Positions 1-12,565 are shown, numbered from the stretch's first letter. The stretch is 64,000 nucleotides of DNA from Symsagittifera roscoffensis (GCF_963678635.1 NC_087064.1:49709346-49773345); one strand, 5' to 3'. The notes: generated from the letters alone by a model not told the origin. Numbers and translations are program-made.

Positions 1-284
1 ATAGAATTCATTTTCACTTGTATTATCTAATCATCAAAGCCTTGCTTGGATCAATCAGAACAAATTTGTTCTTCCCACCTCATAACTTAAATTGGCTAAC
101 GACCTCAAACGTTGGTTCAATCACCAACCCCTATAAAAGATCCAGGACTAAAAAGATCTGAAAAACCCAGAAAACCCTGGCTGAAAACTTCGCCCACAAG
201 ATAAGATAGCAAAGGTTTACAAGAGTGTTCACTCATGAGTAGTTTTGGTGCAATCTACTATGATACTATGATATACAGCAAGAT

Positions 285-1116
285 ATGAAACTGGAATACA
301 GAATAAGTAGAACTTCTCAAGAAATGTCATTATCCGAACGAGAAACATCTCGTCACCTATGTGAACTCGAATGTACACAAATATTACACTCAATTGTTTT
401 AGTAGTATTGAAAATACCCTATGCAGGATATCTATTATCAGGCAATAGATCAAATTTCCTTGACTATGGAAACAATCTCTGGTACTACACATGTACTGAA
501 AAAGTATCATCATTATACGTTTTTGAAAATGAGCAATATTATAAAAAAAATCCCAATACTCAACAAATTTAAAGTAGATGTTGTAGATACACTTTCAAGA
601 CGCACATGTTTTTGGGATACAGCTGTCCAATGTGGATCTGAAAATAGCCACAATGTAGTACAGCTAAACCCAAACGAGGATAAATATTATCTCTTAACTC
701 CATACTCTACTCTCATACCACGTTTAAAAAACTTCTCACCAGAATATATAAGTGCAATCGCTCGTAACCCAAAAATAGATTTACATTCGATAGGTCTAAA
801 CTCCAGATCAGGCATACAACATCACATTCGAATACAACAATTTCAAGAACTCATCACTAAAATGGATAAAAAACAAAGACATTCATTTTATCAAAATTTA
901 AGAAAACTCGCTGAAACCGCAGGTTTCTCCGATATCTACGCACAGGGTTACAGCGGATATTGTAAAGATATAAAAGACTATATATATCTTAACAGTAAAA
1001 AGTACCGTCCACAAGATATTTCACCTAAAATTATTTTTAGTTTTGTAAACCTAAAAAACTATTTTTTATTTTTTCTAGGATGGCTCTACTACATCCTAGA
1101 AAGATTTACTATATAA
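285..1116 (+). pseudogene. Viral-type envelope glycoprotein remnant (C-terminal part)
   Basis: Two overlapping open frames read as one membrane glycoprotein. The first (285-572) has several Cys residues and the second (to 1116) ends in a hydrophobic segment near its C-terminus that looks like a membrane anchor. The frames swap around 542-549, at a run of eight A. The layout (Cys-rich segment, a block around LTPYSTLIPRL, then a helical GLNSRSGIQHHIRIQQFQEL-like stretch before the anchor) reminds me of chuvirus-type class III fusion glycoproteins, which have been captured by BEL/Pao and other retroelements and occur as endogenous viral copies. That family call is from memory of the pattern and is tentative. 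The start lies upstream, possibly outside the window. An insect baculovirus-F-type env is less likely. It is broken as it stands. Confidence 0.45.
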
Positions 1117-1226
1117 TACTCCAGGCTTAACTTTTTGGATTTCTCTTCTCACCATTGAAAGGAATCTTCAACACAAGTAAATAAAAAAGCAAGTGTAGCT
1201 CGTATATTATCTGCAGGGTTTTTTGG

Positions 1227-1267
1227 AACGCATACGATACTTTGCCAAACGCATACGATACTTTACA
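1227..1267 (+). repeat. 21-bp tandem duplication
   Basis: The unit beginning AACGCATACGATACTTT occurs twice, at a spacing of 21 bases. It lies just upstream of the open frame 1242-1532 and downstream of the glycoprotein anchor. Confidence 0.8.
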
Positions 1268-1532
1268 ATACAATACAAAACCAACACCTACAGCACCACT
1301 ACAATTACATAACCTACATAATAACTACCCTTTATCTTTAGTACCACGAAATTATAGAAACACACTAGCATTAACAGAGCACATCTCTCAAAGTCATAGC
1401 TACCCACAAGGCCCTGTATCTCATACAGCACTCTACCAGCCAAATATTGACGACACATATGAACATATTGTAGAAAAAACACATACCACAAACTTCCGTT
1501 ATCAAAACAACCATTTTTTAAGCCCACGATGA
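1242..1532 (+). pseudogene. Open frame after glycoprotein; possible cytoplasmic tail
   Basis: A 96-codon frame, rich in Thr, His, Asn, Tyr and Pro, lies about 125 bases after the membrane-anchor end of the glycoprotein remnant and shares its A/C-rich, G-poor composition. I do not recognise it. It may be the displaced C-terminal tail of the same glycoprotein, separated by decay, or a separate small gene. No splice sites or promoter are evident around it. Confidence 0.3.
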
Positions 1533-1783
1533 GCCGCCAGATTGGATACCTCAACCGTTCCCTATCCTACTCCTCCAGCCTCCAAATTCACTCCTCTCGT
1601 ATTTCCCTTTTTGACCTGACTTTTTCTCCCTTACCCAAATTCACCACCAAATCACCACGCTTGGATTCCGATGACTCCACACAAACCATTTTTAACACAT
1701 TTTAACACAGTTTTTCATTTCAATAATTCCAACATAGGTACCCTAGACGAATTCCAAGAATCCAAACCCAACCTGTCCACTTT

Positions 1784-3238
1784 TTGCAACCCCCCTTCCA
1801 GTCCCTTACTTTCCAACGTCTCAATGAACCCTCCCCAGCCCCCTCTTACTATACTGACGTCACTCCCATTCTTTCTTCAATGACCAGCGATCAGCCCGAC
1901 CCACCTAGCCCCGTCACCAACGAACTAGAGCATGAATTAGATAACTTCATCACACTGCAACAACAACTTTAAAGTTTTAATACACTTACAGTTCATCGGC
2001 ATATCAACCTCTGAAAGTTTTCAAATGTAAGCATTCCAATGCACAATCCTAACTAATCAGCCACCCTACGACCAGCCCGACTATTTTTCCTTCATCTACT
2101 CCATACTAACACTAAAAAATTCTTAAAATACAACTTGACGTTTTTCCCGCAATATACTTACTACCAGACCACCAACAACCACGAACTGAACTTCGTTGAT
2201 GAGTATCGCCTGTTTTCAACACTATCATGGACCTCATACTACCCCTTTACTAATTCATTAGCCCTTCCCCTATACAAAAAGCCCGCCGACAACGAATTAC
2301 AATCCCGTTTACACAAACCATCAACTACATTACACGAGAAACAATTCACTACTATAGGACTAAATTAGACACTAAACAGATATATAGAACCAGGAGCTAA
2401 CATATTTTCCATTAATCATTTTGACCACGCTATTACACGCTATATGAAGGCTACAGATATTGAAGATAAGCCTAATACTAACCCTCAATTAACTGAAACT
2501 TTTTTTAAATAAGTAAGAATACGTATTTAACATAGATAGCACTGATAAAAAATTAGACAACATCATCACCACTGCACTGAAAAACACTGAAGCATATGAA
2601 TCATACTTCAACAAATCCAGATTCAACCATTTTGCACTAACCTTTCACTTCGCTACACCTAAGGAACGTGATTTGCACTGTTCACATCAAGTTATGTTAC
2701 GCACAAAATTGACACACATACAAACACCTACTATAAATTCATTCAACACCACCATGAAACCAACACACCATCACCAAACCCACAACACAGATTCACAATC
2801 ATTAACTACAAATACACTTCACCATTTTTCCTAAATTTTGTTTATTGTATGAAAAATACTAACATTCACGAAATCCTCCGTTACTATGGTCCCATTTGAC
2901 AAAGGTATATATTCTGCCCACTAACCAGATCCTTCGTTGTTTATGACTCCCGCCCACTAATTTTCATCCACGAATATATACAGCCCATTGAAAGCTTCAA
3001 ACTAGAATACATAAATAATATTTAATATAACCATTAATTGTATAATTTAATCCAAAACACATCGCAAGAATTTTCACTTAATAATGAAGAACTAAATACC
3101 ACCCGAGCGCTAGAGCTGCTCTGGCCTCTGCTTCAAACTAAAACCATCATCCGCTTATTTGCGAATTTTTTCAAATCATCTGACACAATTCGCATCAAGT
3201 TGCCAAATGGATTTTTTGATGAAGACAACCCTTTGTAA
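1784..3238 (+). pseudogene. Decayed coding tract of unknown, possibly viral, origin
   Basis: Several non-overlapping frames on the plus strand read as protein-like: 1784-1972 (Pro/Ser-rich), 2135-2368, then the same frame past a TAG at 2366-2368 to about 2513, a different frame 2517-2834 open for about 105 codons without an ATG start, a stretch around 2840-3020, and 3038-3238. Together they suggest one or two long genes broken by stops and frameshifts. Strand composition stays A/C-rich with few G, unlike the T-rich DNA that follows. The tract lies directly after a glycoprotein remnant in the same orientation, so a second gene of the same virus or retroelement (for example a nucleoprotein) is possible, but I recognise no motif. 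Confidence 0.35.
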
Positions 3239-4275
3239 GTACAATTAAAAGTTTCAGCTAACAAATAAATGAAAACATTCACCATTCTTTACAATTGTCC
3301 CACTTTCCTCTTATATATTTCACCGATTTTTCATATAAAACCGAACAAAACGCAAAATAAAAAAATGTGCACTATTTTCTAGAGCTTCCAAAGTCTTGTT
3401 TAACAAATAAAGTAAAAAAAATTAAAGCAATAAAGTTTCATTTAACAGCGGTATACTAATAACTCGGTAGTAAAATTAAATAATTAGAGCAGAAAATTCA
3501 CAAAAGTTGCAAATAAAGCAAAAGAAAGCTAGTTTGTTTATGAAACGCTTCCTTTATAAATATAAAACCTCTCTTTACTCGCCCACAACTTACACACTCT
3601 TTCCATAAACTCGTAAGCTCGCCCACTAAGAATTGTTTAATAAAACAAATTCTAGTTTCAAAAGTAACTGATAACAACTCTAACTTTTTTCACAAGTTTC
3701 AAACTTTCCTTTAACCCGGTTAGAAGGAGTTATTTGAGAAAGCTTAAAGTAATCAACGCTGCTTACTAACACCACAAAACCACAAGCTAATAGCATAAAT
3801 AAGAAAGAAAGTCCCTCGGTACCCCAGCCGGATTCAACCCAGATTAAAACTGGATAAATAATTCTGTGGAAACTCACATTCAAATTTTTTTGAACTCAAG
3901 TAAAAAACTAAAAAGTCAAAAGACAAACCCAAATTACAATATTCTCTTTTGAGAAAAAGACACAATTAAAATAAAAAAGAGACAACACCTGATAAAAATG
4001 AAAAAAAGGTTAAACACAAAAAGAGACTCTGCCCAAAGAAAAGATAAAAGTATACACCTGGCCTCACCAACGAGAGGGACGTACTGAACATGCTCTATAG
4101 ACGGCTTAACCCACCGCGCTTCAACCACGGTTTGTGACGCACAATCTCTTTTTGACGAGAGCTGTTCTAAGGTGAGCGACTCTTTGAAATAACCGAACTA
4201 AAATAAAAACGCTTTTGCAAAAAAAAACCAATATTAACTAGAAACTGACCTCACTAACAAGATGTAGAATTATAA
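3239..4275. other. No gene seen
   Basis: AT-rich sequence with no convincing open frame. The A/C skew of the preceding tract fades here. It could hold an untranslated region or LTR of the upstream element, but no second copy exists in the window to test this. Confidence 0.5.
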
Positions 4276-4497
4276 ATGAATTATGATGTAAAAGATTTCC
4301 TAGAGCCAAAGGAACGAGCCGCAAAACGAGACGAAAACTCAATTACATTCCAACTCTAGAGTGGCAAATCCATTAGGTTTGTTGCCGTAGTCACTACCCT
4401 CAAAGGATTTAAAGTATGGACTCAACATGGCAGCAAAGGAAAATCATTGAAACAGACCAATGGCCAACTGGATGTTGATCTCACTTACCGATCCTAG
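4276..4497 (+). pseudogene. Short interrupted open frame, unknown
   Basis: From the ATG at 4276 a frame runs to TAG at 4495-4497 with a single internal TAG at 4357-4359. The translation is hydrophilic, rich in Lys, Asp and Glu in the first part and Lys/Gly in the second, with unusually balanced codons for this AT-rich stretch. I do not recognise it. It could be a decayed exon of a retroelement or chance. Confidence 0.2.
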
Positions 4498-5164
4498 TCG
4501 CTTGGCTTTTCACACTGAAAAGTCAAATTTCATCTTGCACATAGCCTCGCTCTAAGCGTAACGAAATGAACACATCACTGCAACGATCTGTGGAACACGA
4601 ACAAACGAACTTCTTCTCTCTACCCAAACAACTATATCTCTCCTCTCTTCAAGAAGTCACTGCTCAAATCTCTGAAAGAAAATCTCACCTGTCCTTCACT
4701 ACAATAAAAATTTAAAAGCTAAAAACTCTCTAAGCCCCGGAAGGGTGGAACCAGTTCTAAACTAGCTTTTGTAAACCAACTATATTATTGATAAATCTAT
4801 CTCTATAAAATATTACTAACTAACCAATCATGTTCCATCACCAACCTTGACACTATTTGTAAGTGCTGAAACACTTGTAGTTTCAGCACCAGAACAATTT
4901 GAATAAATCTTAGACTACAGTTGTTCTCCTTGTAGTTAAACTCAAAGAACTAACTCGTAAATACCAGTATACACTAGATCTATTGAGAGTAGGAGATATA
5001 AGAGAAAGATTAAGATTGGTATTAGACTAAGAAGTTGCACGAATCTATCCGGCCGAAATTAAGATAGCGTGACGAACAGACGGTGTACCTTATCTGAAAT
5101 TATGAATATATGAATAATAGTACCTCGTACATAACGCAATATGCTATATTGTTTCGAGCGATTT
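4498..5164. other. No gene seen
   Basis: Mixed-composition sequence without a supported reading frame. It lies between the short interrupted frame and the hAT-like repeat end, and may contain the 3' boundary of the upstream viral-like element. Confidence 0.4.
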
Positions 5165-5415
5165 ATTCAGACCATTTTTAACAAAATTTTCTGCGCCATT
5201 TTTGGGCATTTTTGGAAGGTTTCCTTGACCCACAAGTGGTGTTTTTTCAGTGCGCGCTCCCTCTCAAAATATATACACATTTGCGGCAAAAGGCACCTTG
5301 AGAAAAAGTAATGGTCGTTCGAAAAAATTTATGGCGTGGTAAAACAGTAGAAACAGGGGGACCTTTTGTGTGGTGAGCGGGTCGCTTTTTGCCACGCCCG
5401 CCCTAAATCCGCCCA
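5165..5415. mobile_element. hAT-like MITE fragment
   Basis: The sequence GCGCGCTCCCTCTC, the following tract and the terminal CCTAAATCCGCCC resemble one end of the better preserved element at 36898-37282. Only one terminus is visible. The other side runs towards the assembly gap or has decayed. Confidence 0.45.
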
Positions 5416-5458
5416 TTATATTAATAATAATAGTTTTAAACATAACGATCAGAATGTT

Positions 5459-5658
5459 NNNNNNNNNNNNNNNNNNNNNNNNNNNNNNNNNNNNNNNNNN
5501 NNNNNNNNNNNNNNNNNNNNNNNNNNNNNNNNNNNNNNNNNNNNNNNNNNNNNNNNNNNNNNNNNNNNNNNNNNNNNNNNNNNNNNNNNNNNNNNNNNNN
5601 NNNNNNNNNNNNNNNNNNNNNNNNNNNNNNNNNNNNNNNNNNNNNNNNNNNNNNNNNN
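5459..5658. other. Assembly gap (200 N)
   Basis: Exactly 200 consecutive N, the look of a fixed-size scaffold gap, so the true distance between flanks is unknown. Open frames crossing it are artefacts. Confidence 0.99.
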
Positions 5659-6118
5659 GCTCCCATTTTAGGACAAAGCTCTGAATGTCGCGACTGTTTC
5701 TTAACTGGTCAACAGAGAAACAACGCATTTTGACTGTCAAGATGTCGCAATTTTTGTGTACCGAAATTTTACTCCCTCACAGAGTTATAATTACAATTTT
5801 ATATGCCTCATTTCAATTTGCAGCAATTATGAGTCCAGGAAAACTCGGGATTTGAAAAAAAATTACCGAGCAGGGTTCCAACCAAACTTAAAGCAAATTT
5901 ACGGACACAAAAAAGAATCCACGATCAACCCACTCGCTGTTTAATTTCTTTTTGAAATGAAAGCTGAATAAAAAAACACGCCAAGCTTGAATATCCTCAC
6001 TTTTTTCAAAAGTCGGAAGAATAAACGAGAGCCAATTTTGTCGACTCTTAAGTTCTACTTTTGGCGACAGTATGTTTTGACCTGGCGCTGGTAATGCGTG
6101 GCTCGGAAATCAAACTGG

Positions 6119-6628
6119 CTATAGCTTTCAAACAAGACTGCTCGTATATCAGGGCAAAGCCCTGAATTTTCTGACTGTCCCTCAATTCATATCCAATAGT
6201 TTTTGGGAAAATAAAATAATGAAAACCTATACATTCCGGACAACATCAAAGTGTACGAAATTGATACTACCACCGATTAGCTAACCTCAATTCAGTTTGG
6301 AACGATTTTGATGAGCGGGATAATTCACCACGCATAAATAATTCGTGTTACGCTCTCAGCATTAGGAATAAACTTTTCAAAGCGCGTATAATTTATTCCA
6401 GAACATGGCAAGTTAGTCAATTTTCAAACCACCAGAAATTTAAAAAAAATAATTGTTAGAAATTAAAGAGTTGAAATATCTTCTTACTTTTGAACTCAAG
6501 AAGTCAATATCTTCAATGGGGTATAAAAAAATTTTGTTGAAAATTATTATTTTGATCGGTGAAAAGAGACTGAATAAAAAAAACCACACCGAGCATAAAT
6601 ATTCCGTTTTCTTCGCAAATTAGCATCC
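6119..6628 (+). repeat. Dispersed repeat, copy 1
   Basis: Closely resembles 12735-13318 in the same orientation. Shared blocks include a CTGACTGTCCCTCAATT-like start, the TTAGCTAACCTCAATTCA block, TTCAAAGCGCG, and the end GAGCATAAATATTCCG. A shorter piece of the same end is at 5940-6010. I see no coding potential. It is probably a non-autonomous transposon. Confidence 0.65.
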
Positions 6629-9327
6629 TCGATGAAACGAGAAATCATTATAACTTCTCATGACACAATTGATCACCCTGCCAAGATAAATCAAGTTAAA
6701 ATGAAATATAATCCAGCCCAGACATTAAAGTTGTTTTGGTGGGTGTTTTTGGCAAAAACTGAAAAACCCTCCTTGGTCCTTTTTTTTCCTTTTTTTTGCT
6801 AATTTTTGTTTAAATTAATTGAAAAAAAACTCCGCTCGAGGTCGTTTGAAAACGGACCATTTTTAACATAAATACGTTTTCTCAAGCTTTGTAAATTGTA
6901 TTTTACTTTGTATTTGTCAAATTATTAGCCTGAAAACATTTTTTTATGACTTTTGAATTTGCAAAACGCTTCATTATTCTGATTGCGTGAAAGGGGATGT
7001 TGACGGTTTTGAGGATGGTAATTTGGTCCAGAGAAATTTCCCTAAATTGTGGCGGAATTCATCAAAATTAGATGCTTGGTTTGTTTTGATTTGTTTTTAA
7101 GAACATTTCAATTTTAAAAATTCGCAATTTTAAAACTTCGTCTGCTGCTGATTCTGTATCAGGTGATTCTGCATAGCTAGTTTGTTCTGGACTCAACAAC
7201 TGTCAGCGGATTCTGAAAAATGGTATAAGTGGAATCCGCAAAATTTGTAAGCGCACTCCGAAAATGAGAGTGGATGCCGCAAATTGTAGGCAGATTCCGC
7301 AATTTGGATTATTAAACTGAACTAAACCAGTTTTGGCGTATCAACAATTAAAAACTAAAGCTAAAGTTAATATCTAGCAAATGCGGAATTGAAATCAAGA
7401 ACTTTACAATTGTCAGCGGAATCCTTCAACAAATCTTATAGCGTTGGTCCTCTAAATAGTGGATGTGTGCTTTAGTATTTGAAGTGGTTTTCCCAGAAAG
7501 CGTTTTTGGTAACATAGTTTTGAAAACACAGCACCATATACCACCAAACAAAGTCTTTCTTTGGGATTTGGGATTAGCGGGCTGAGAACCAAATTGGACC
7601 CTCATTTGTTCTTGAATGTCACAAACAAAATGCTTCGGCTTTGAAAACTCACCATCAACAATTTGGAAAACTTTAACCGGTTTGTGTAATTTGCATTATC
7701 CGCACATAAGACTTTAAACTCAAACTCTAACTCAACTCTCTAAACTCTGACCTAATTACGTTGTAGTATTCATATCGTCATTGATTCAAATTGTCCTTTT
7801 TTGTTCTTTTCTGTTGTAAATTGGTAATATTGCAACAAACGCTAAATTAGAATGAATTTACTTTAATTGAATATTAAGCTGGCAGCAATTGAGATCGAAC
7901 GTTTGAGGGTAAGTTGGCAGGAACTGGGATCGAAAATTTGGTGCCATGACTCAATTGTTGGCAGTGAAAGAGGTTGAACTCGCTGTTGACCCCCATCAGC
8001 GGATTGGTGAAAACTCACTGAAACGAAAAGGTTTAGATTAAAGACGCTACTATATATGTTATTTGCAGACTCCGCTCTACAATTTGCAGAATCCACATGC
8101 ATTTTGCGGATTCCGGTTACTGATGTGGATTGGCATAAGCCAAGTTTCACCACACATATAATTGTAAAATGTTTTTTTTTTTGTGAATCCCATAAACTGA
8201 TCCGGATTCCGCAAATTTCGTTGCGAATTTTGCAATCTCGCCTGTTTTTGCGGCTATTTGTTTTAGCAATTTGTGAGTGGAAATCAATTTAGCAGAGAAG
8301 ATCAACGAACAAGAGCAATGTTGCGGAACACGCTTTCATTATACAAAACGCACAGTTTGGTCTTGCAAGTTTTTGTTTTGAAATTTTAATATTTTTTTAA
8401 AGCGAACACTACTCCATACTATTTCAAAGACAGTCGGAACATTCAAGGCTTTGCCTCAAAGCGAACTGCTTTGTTTCTGTTAGAGTCAATTAGTATAAAT
8501 TAAATTTAGGCTGCGAATTGACGTGGCGTAATGTGAAAAAAAAATCAATTTCTCGTAACGCTCTTTTTTAAAGTTATGTGCTCAGACGGTGACATCATTT
8601 CATCAAGTGTTTACAACTAGCCTTCATTCTGTGTTTTGAAAGTCACGGGATTCAAATGCTCGGGGTTATTTTGTTCTTCATTCTTCTATAATTTCATTTT
8701 TTAATATTCGTTTCTGCAGGTTTTTTGTCTCAAGCAAACTTTTTTCATTGAAAAATTTTAGAAAACGAAAAACAGATCTCGAAAGGGTTTTGAGATCCTT
8801 GTTGCGGCGGAATTTTTGCTTTTCCATCAACGCGTAGAGTATGCGTCGAGTTAACCTCCCGGCTTTACAAGATTCCAAATTTGTTTGATTAATGCAAAAA
8901 ATGCCTTTACCAGACACGAAAATTGTCCTTTGGTATACTTAAACAAGTGTGTGCAGGAAAACAATTTCTTAAAATGTTGAAAATTTTGTTCATTTTGGAA
9001 GTTGAGAAGTTTTGTTAGATTTTTAAAAGAGGAACAAGTATTGAGGCTTACAATATTTTGATACAAGCAGTATTGTTCCGACTTTTGTGACGAAAATAAC
9101 GGAATATTTGTAATCGGGGTGGTTTTCTTCTTCAGATAAATTTCGTTTTTTTTTAACTATCCAGTTTGACGCAACTTTTTGTATTTTTGTACAAAAGTAT
9201 TACTGTCCTAAGCTTAAATTGGAAAAAAATATTTCACCTGTGATCATTTTTCGTAAGGTTTTAGGAGTTTAAAGATTGCCATTTGGGACAATTTGGGACA
9301 ATAAACGCATGATATATTTCGCGCTAG
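6629..9327. other. Non-coding tract with degenerate repeats
   Basis: No gene is supported. At 7140-7440 and 8060-8240 a motif like GGATTCCGCAAATTTG recurs many times in degenerate form and on both strands. At 7879-7947 a unit of about 36 bases (GGCAGCAATTGAGATCGAA and a diverged copy) is duplicated. The rest is AT-rich sequence with scattered homopolymers. Confidence 0.5.
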
Positions 9328-9329
9328 TA

Positions 9330-9760
9330 ACCCGGGTTGACCTCCATAAACCGAAAATCGTTATCATACAATTCCATACATCGAATGTATGCAAAAATGC
9401 TAGTCAAACAACCTGCATACAATTTCTAAAAATCATTGGAAAAAACTTTGCAATAAGTTTTGAGGCTATGTGCACCAATTAAACAGTCTGACGATTGAAC
9501 TAGATTTTTTCGGAAAAAAATGTTTGTCAAACAATTTCCATGCATTAAAATTGTATGATGAGCGTTTTTCCACAACAATAAAAACTAAAAAAAAACTAAT
9601 AAAACCGCTTGTAATCAAGTTTTAATTCGTTTAGTGCAATTTTTGCTATACTGAGAGCACTTCCGTTTCGAAAAAAAATTAGATTGGAGCTAAAAATTGC
9701 TTATCATACAATTTCCATATATGATAATTGTATGACAAGCATTATTTTCCGAGATTCTTT
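9330..9760. mobile_element. Partial CCCGGGTTGACC-ended inverted-repeat element
   Basis: Begins with CCCGGGTTGACCTCCATAAA at 9331, the terminus shared with elements at 35449 and 42289. It contains palindromic units such as ATACAATTTCCATATATG followed by its complement with ATTGTATGACAAGCAT. The opposite terminus is not found. Confidence 0.55.
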
Positions 9761-10149
9761 CAATATATCAGAAATGCTTACGAAACGTTTTCATTTAATT
9801 TAAATGAGTTTAAAATGTGTTTCATTTGTTGCGAGTGTTAAATCCTAATAAACGTACTTTTCAGTTTACTTCAAGAGTAAGCAATTAATTGGTTCAAACT
9901 GATTCGGACAGCGTTTCCCGAAAGCGATGTTCCCAGTTTCAAGGCATTAAAGCGCTAGTACCATGTGGTGAACGCCACCGAAGGGTCATTTGTTAGAAGT
10001 TCGGGGCTAGGAAAACGATGGCAGCTCGATTTTGTATCTGAGTTGAGGGACATTGTGATTTCAAACATCAGAGAAATTTTTCAATTCTCAACAACTCGTG
10101 AGGGAAATGCCGGTCTAAAATTGGAAACCCCTTTAATCACTTTTTGCAG

Positions 10150-11952
10150 ATATTGACAGTCCACTTGCTTCTAAACTCAGACGGCATGGATACCTTCAAC
10201 TGTAATGCGAAGTCACTTTGGCCAGTTTGGCTGGCCATTGCCGATCTCCTCCCCCCCCCCATGAAACGGTGCATGAATAAAAACATCACACTCGCGACAC
10301 TGTCGTATGGAGAGAACAAACCAGACTGGAATGAGCCTTCTCAGGTGAGATATTCTACAAAATAAAAGTCAACAATTAAAAGCAAAAAAATGTACTGCAA
10401 TTTTCATTTTGAAATCGTCAGTCTTGCTGAAAAAATTTCGACTTTCGAACAATCTCAGCATTTTTTCAGGTTTCAACGTTTTTTTATGTTTAAGGAACTG
10501 CAAACAAAGCTTCAGACAACTGAGTGCTCAATCAGTTTTCAAGGACGCACCTACCGCTTGATTTTTTGCGTCAAAATCTTAATTTAGGATATGCCAGCAA
10601 CATCAGCTATGCTCAACATTACCACCTTAGAGCAAAATTTGGATGCACGCTGTGTTATGCTGAATCAAACTTCAAAGAAAGCGTTCAATTTTATTCAAAC
10701 AGAACCTTTAAAATGAGGGATAGTGGCACGCATCATAGATTTCTACAAGAAGTGAATCTTACAAATAAGCCCAATAAAGGAGTTAAAGGGTCAACTAAAC
10801 TTTCAGCAATTTTAAACGGTTTATCATTGACAGCTGCAGTTGACAGTACGCACCAAGTCAATCTCGCTCTTTCAAAAGTCTTACTTGGTTTCGTAGTAAG
10901 GAAAACTGCAACCATAGAGAAGAAAGACCTAGACCCAGACGACTTGGCTGCATCAATCGAGGTAACTATTTTAGTTTTTCAAAGAAACTTAGACTGAGTT
11001 GAGCCTTTAACTGAAATTGTTTCAGCTAACAAAAGATTTCAAAAGAAGCGTACGACCATGGTCTGACTTAGAACATTTCAAAGCAAACGAATTCAAGGTC
11101 TGGCTCCTGTACATTGGCCCGCTCTTGTTAAAAGAAAAAGCACCTAAGAGTTTTTCGAACGATTTTTCATTTTTTAGTTACACAATCCGTTTACTGATGA
11201 TGTCCAGTAAGTATGTTGATTCGGCAGATACTTTAGCACAACTGTTTTTGAAACAGATGGAAGATGCATATGGTGAAAATGTTTTTTCGCCCAACGTTCA
11301 CAGTATAAATCACCTTGCATGGCAAGTTAGAAACTTTAGGCCTCTCTGGATCGCTGATGATTAGCTGATTACCTTCTGAAGTCAAAATTCACTGGAACTT
11401 TGAATATCCTTCCTTTTGTTATAGAGAGGTACCATAGGAACAAAGAAACTTTGAAAAAAAAATCGTAACAGAAGACTCGCTTGCAGATCTCTGCCATCAA
11501 TTTCTAAACACTTCAAAACTTTTTTACAGAATTGTTTAGGATAAGTCAAGGTTGCTTCTGCAATTCAGAAATGAAATTACGCCGTTCTACAGCAATGCGA
11601 CGCCATTCTACAGCAAGGCGAAGTTTGCTAATTTTGAGCTGGTCTCGGTTTTCCATTCTAGTGCCGTCAACAGTTACGTTACGTTTCTAAAGAATGATGC
11701 ACCGCAATGTGGTCAAACACAATTCTTTATTGGCGGCTGTCCCGAAAAAATGTTGATCAACATTTAACGATAGTGGAATCACATCAGTGCGCGAAAACCG
11801 TCGATCTGCCAATTTTTTCCTTCCACCAAGTGGAGCAATCTAATCGTGTTGCTCTGATCAACTTGCATTCTGTGACCGCAAAACTCCTGCGCATTGATCT
11901 ACCCGAAAGAATATACCTTAATCCACTCATAAATATGTTTGAACATGGTTAA
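10150..11952 (+). pseudogene. CACTA/EnSpm-type (TNP2-like) transposase, decayed
   Basis: The exon at 10150-10343 (acceptor TTTTTGCAG, donor CAG|GTGAGA) has the TNP2 signature: LLLNSDGMDTF, then SLWPVW, then a Pro-rich turn and YGENKPDW. After another acceptor near 10470 come a Cys pair (FGCTLCYAES, about 10640), GVKGSTKLSAI and a THQVNLALSK block. An intron from 10961 (GAG|GTAACT) to the acceptor TTTCAG near 11025 leads to the DUF4218-like region DLEHFKANEFKVWLL...NVHSINHLAWQVRNF...PLW, ending at 11364. A C-terminal piece lies at 11707-11952. A stop at 10585-10587, a frame change near 10626 and stops after 11361 show it is dead. In living members this enzyme cuts and pastes CACTA elements. 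I found no terminal inverted repeats. Confidence 0.7.
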
Positions 11953-12565
11953 TTTTTGCCTTGCTTGCATTAAAAGAAAATTGTCGAAACTTAAATTTAT
12001 CTACCGGTCTTGAGATCGGCTTTTTGCCTTGATGTGCTTTTGCCTATTGTCATGATGTGCTTTTTTCTATGAAAAACCCAAAAACACGCATGAACATACA
12101 ATCATGACCATATTCTTAATCAGTTGCTTCTGTTCTCGCCAGGTACGTGCCAACTCACCTCGTTTCACGCCAAGACATGAGGGTGTCTTGGAACTCGTCT
12201 CAAGGAACCCAGCATGAATTTGGGAACACAGGCGATCGCATCAAGAGGCACATCAAGAGGCGCGCATTTCGATGCGCGCACTGTCAATATATGTTTTTGA
12301 GAGATAACTAAATCGTAAATTTGGTAAGCGAAGCAAATGCGTTGCCAAGTATGTTGTATTAGAACTTACATCTCTTCTTTATGGGTGAATGCCACCTTTT
12401 ATCAATTTTTCATGCAAATTTTACCTCACAGTATTACAGTTCGATTCCTTTGAACGATTAGTTTCATGTCTGGGTTTCTCCTTCAAAAGACCTGAATAAA
12501 CTGAGTCAAATGTTTTCAAAACCACAAATTTGAAATTTTTGAAACTCTAAATATTGTATAAAAGG
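11953..12565. other. No gene seen
   Basis: Non-coding stretch downstream of the transposase remnant. Around 12150-12290 GC content rises, with short repeats such as CATCAAGAGGC twice. It may include the 3' end of the CACTA element. Confidence 0.4.

Noticed and set aside
5264-5740. Open frames spanning the assembly gap
   Set aside because: They exist only because unknown bases read as no stop. No coding signal remains outside the N run.
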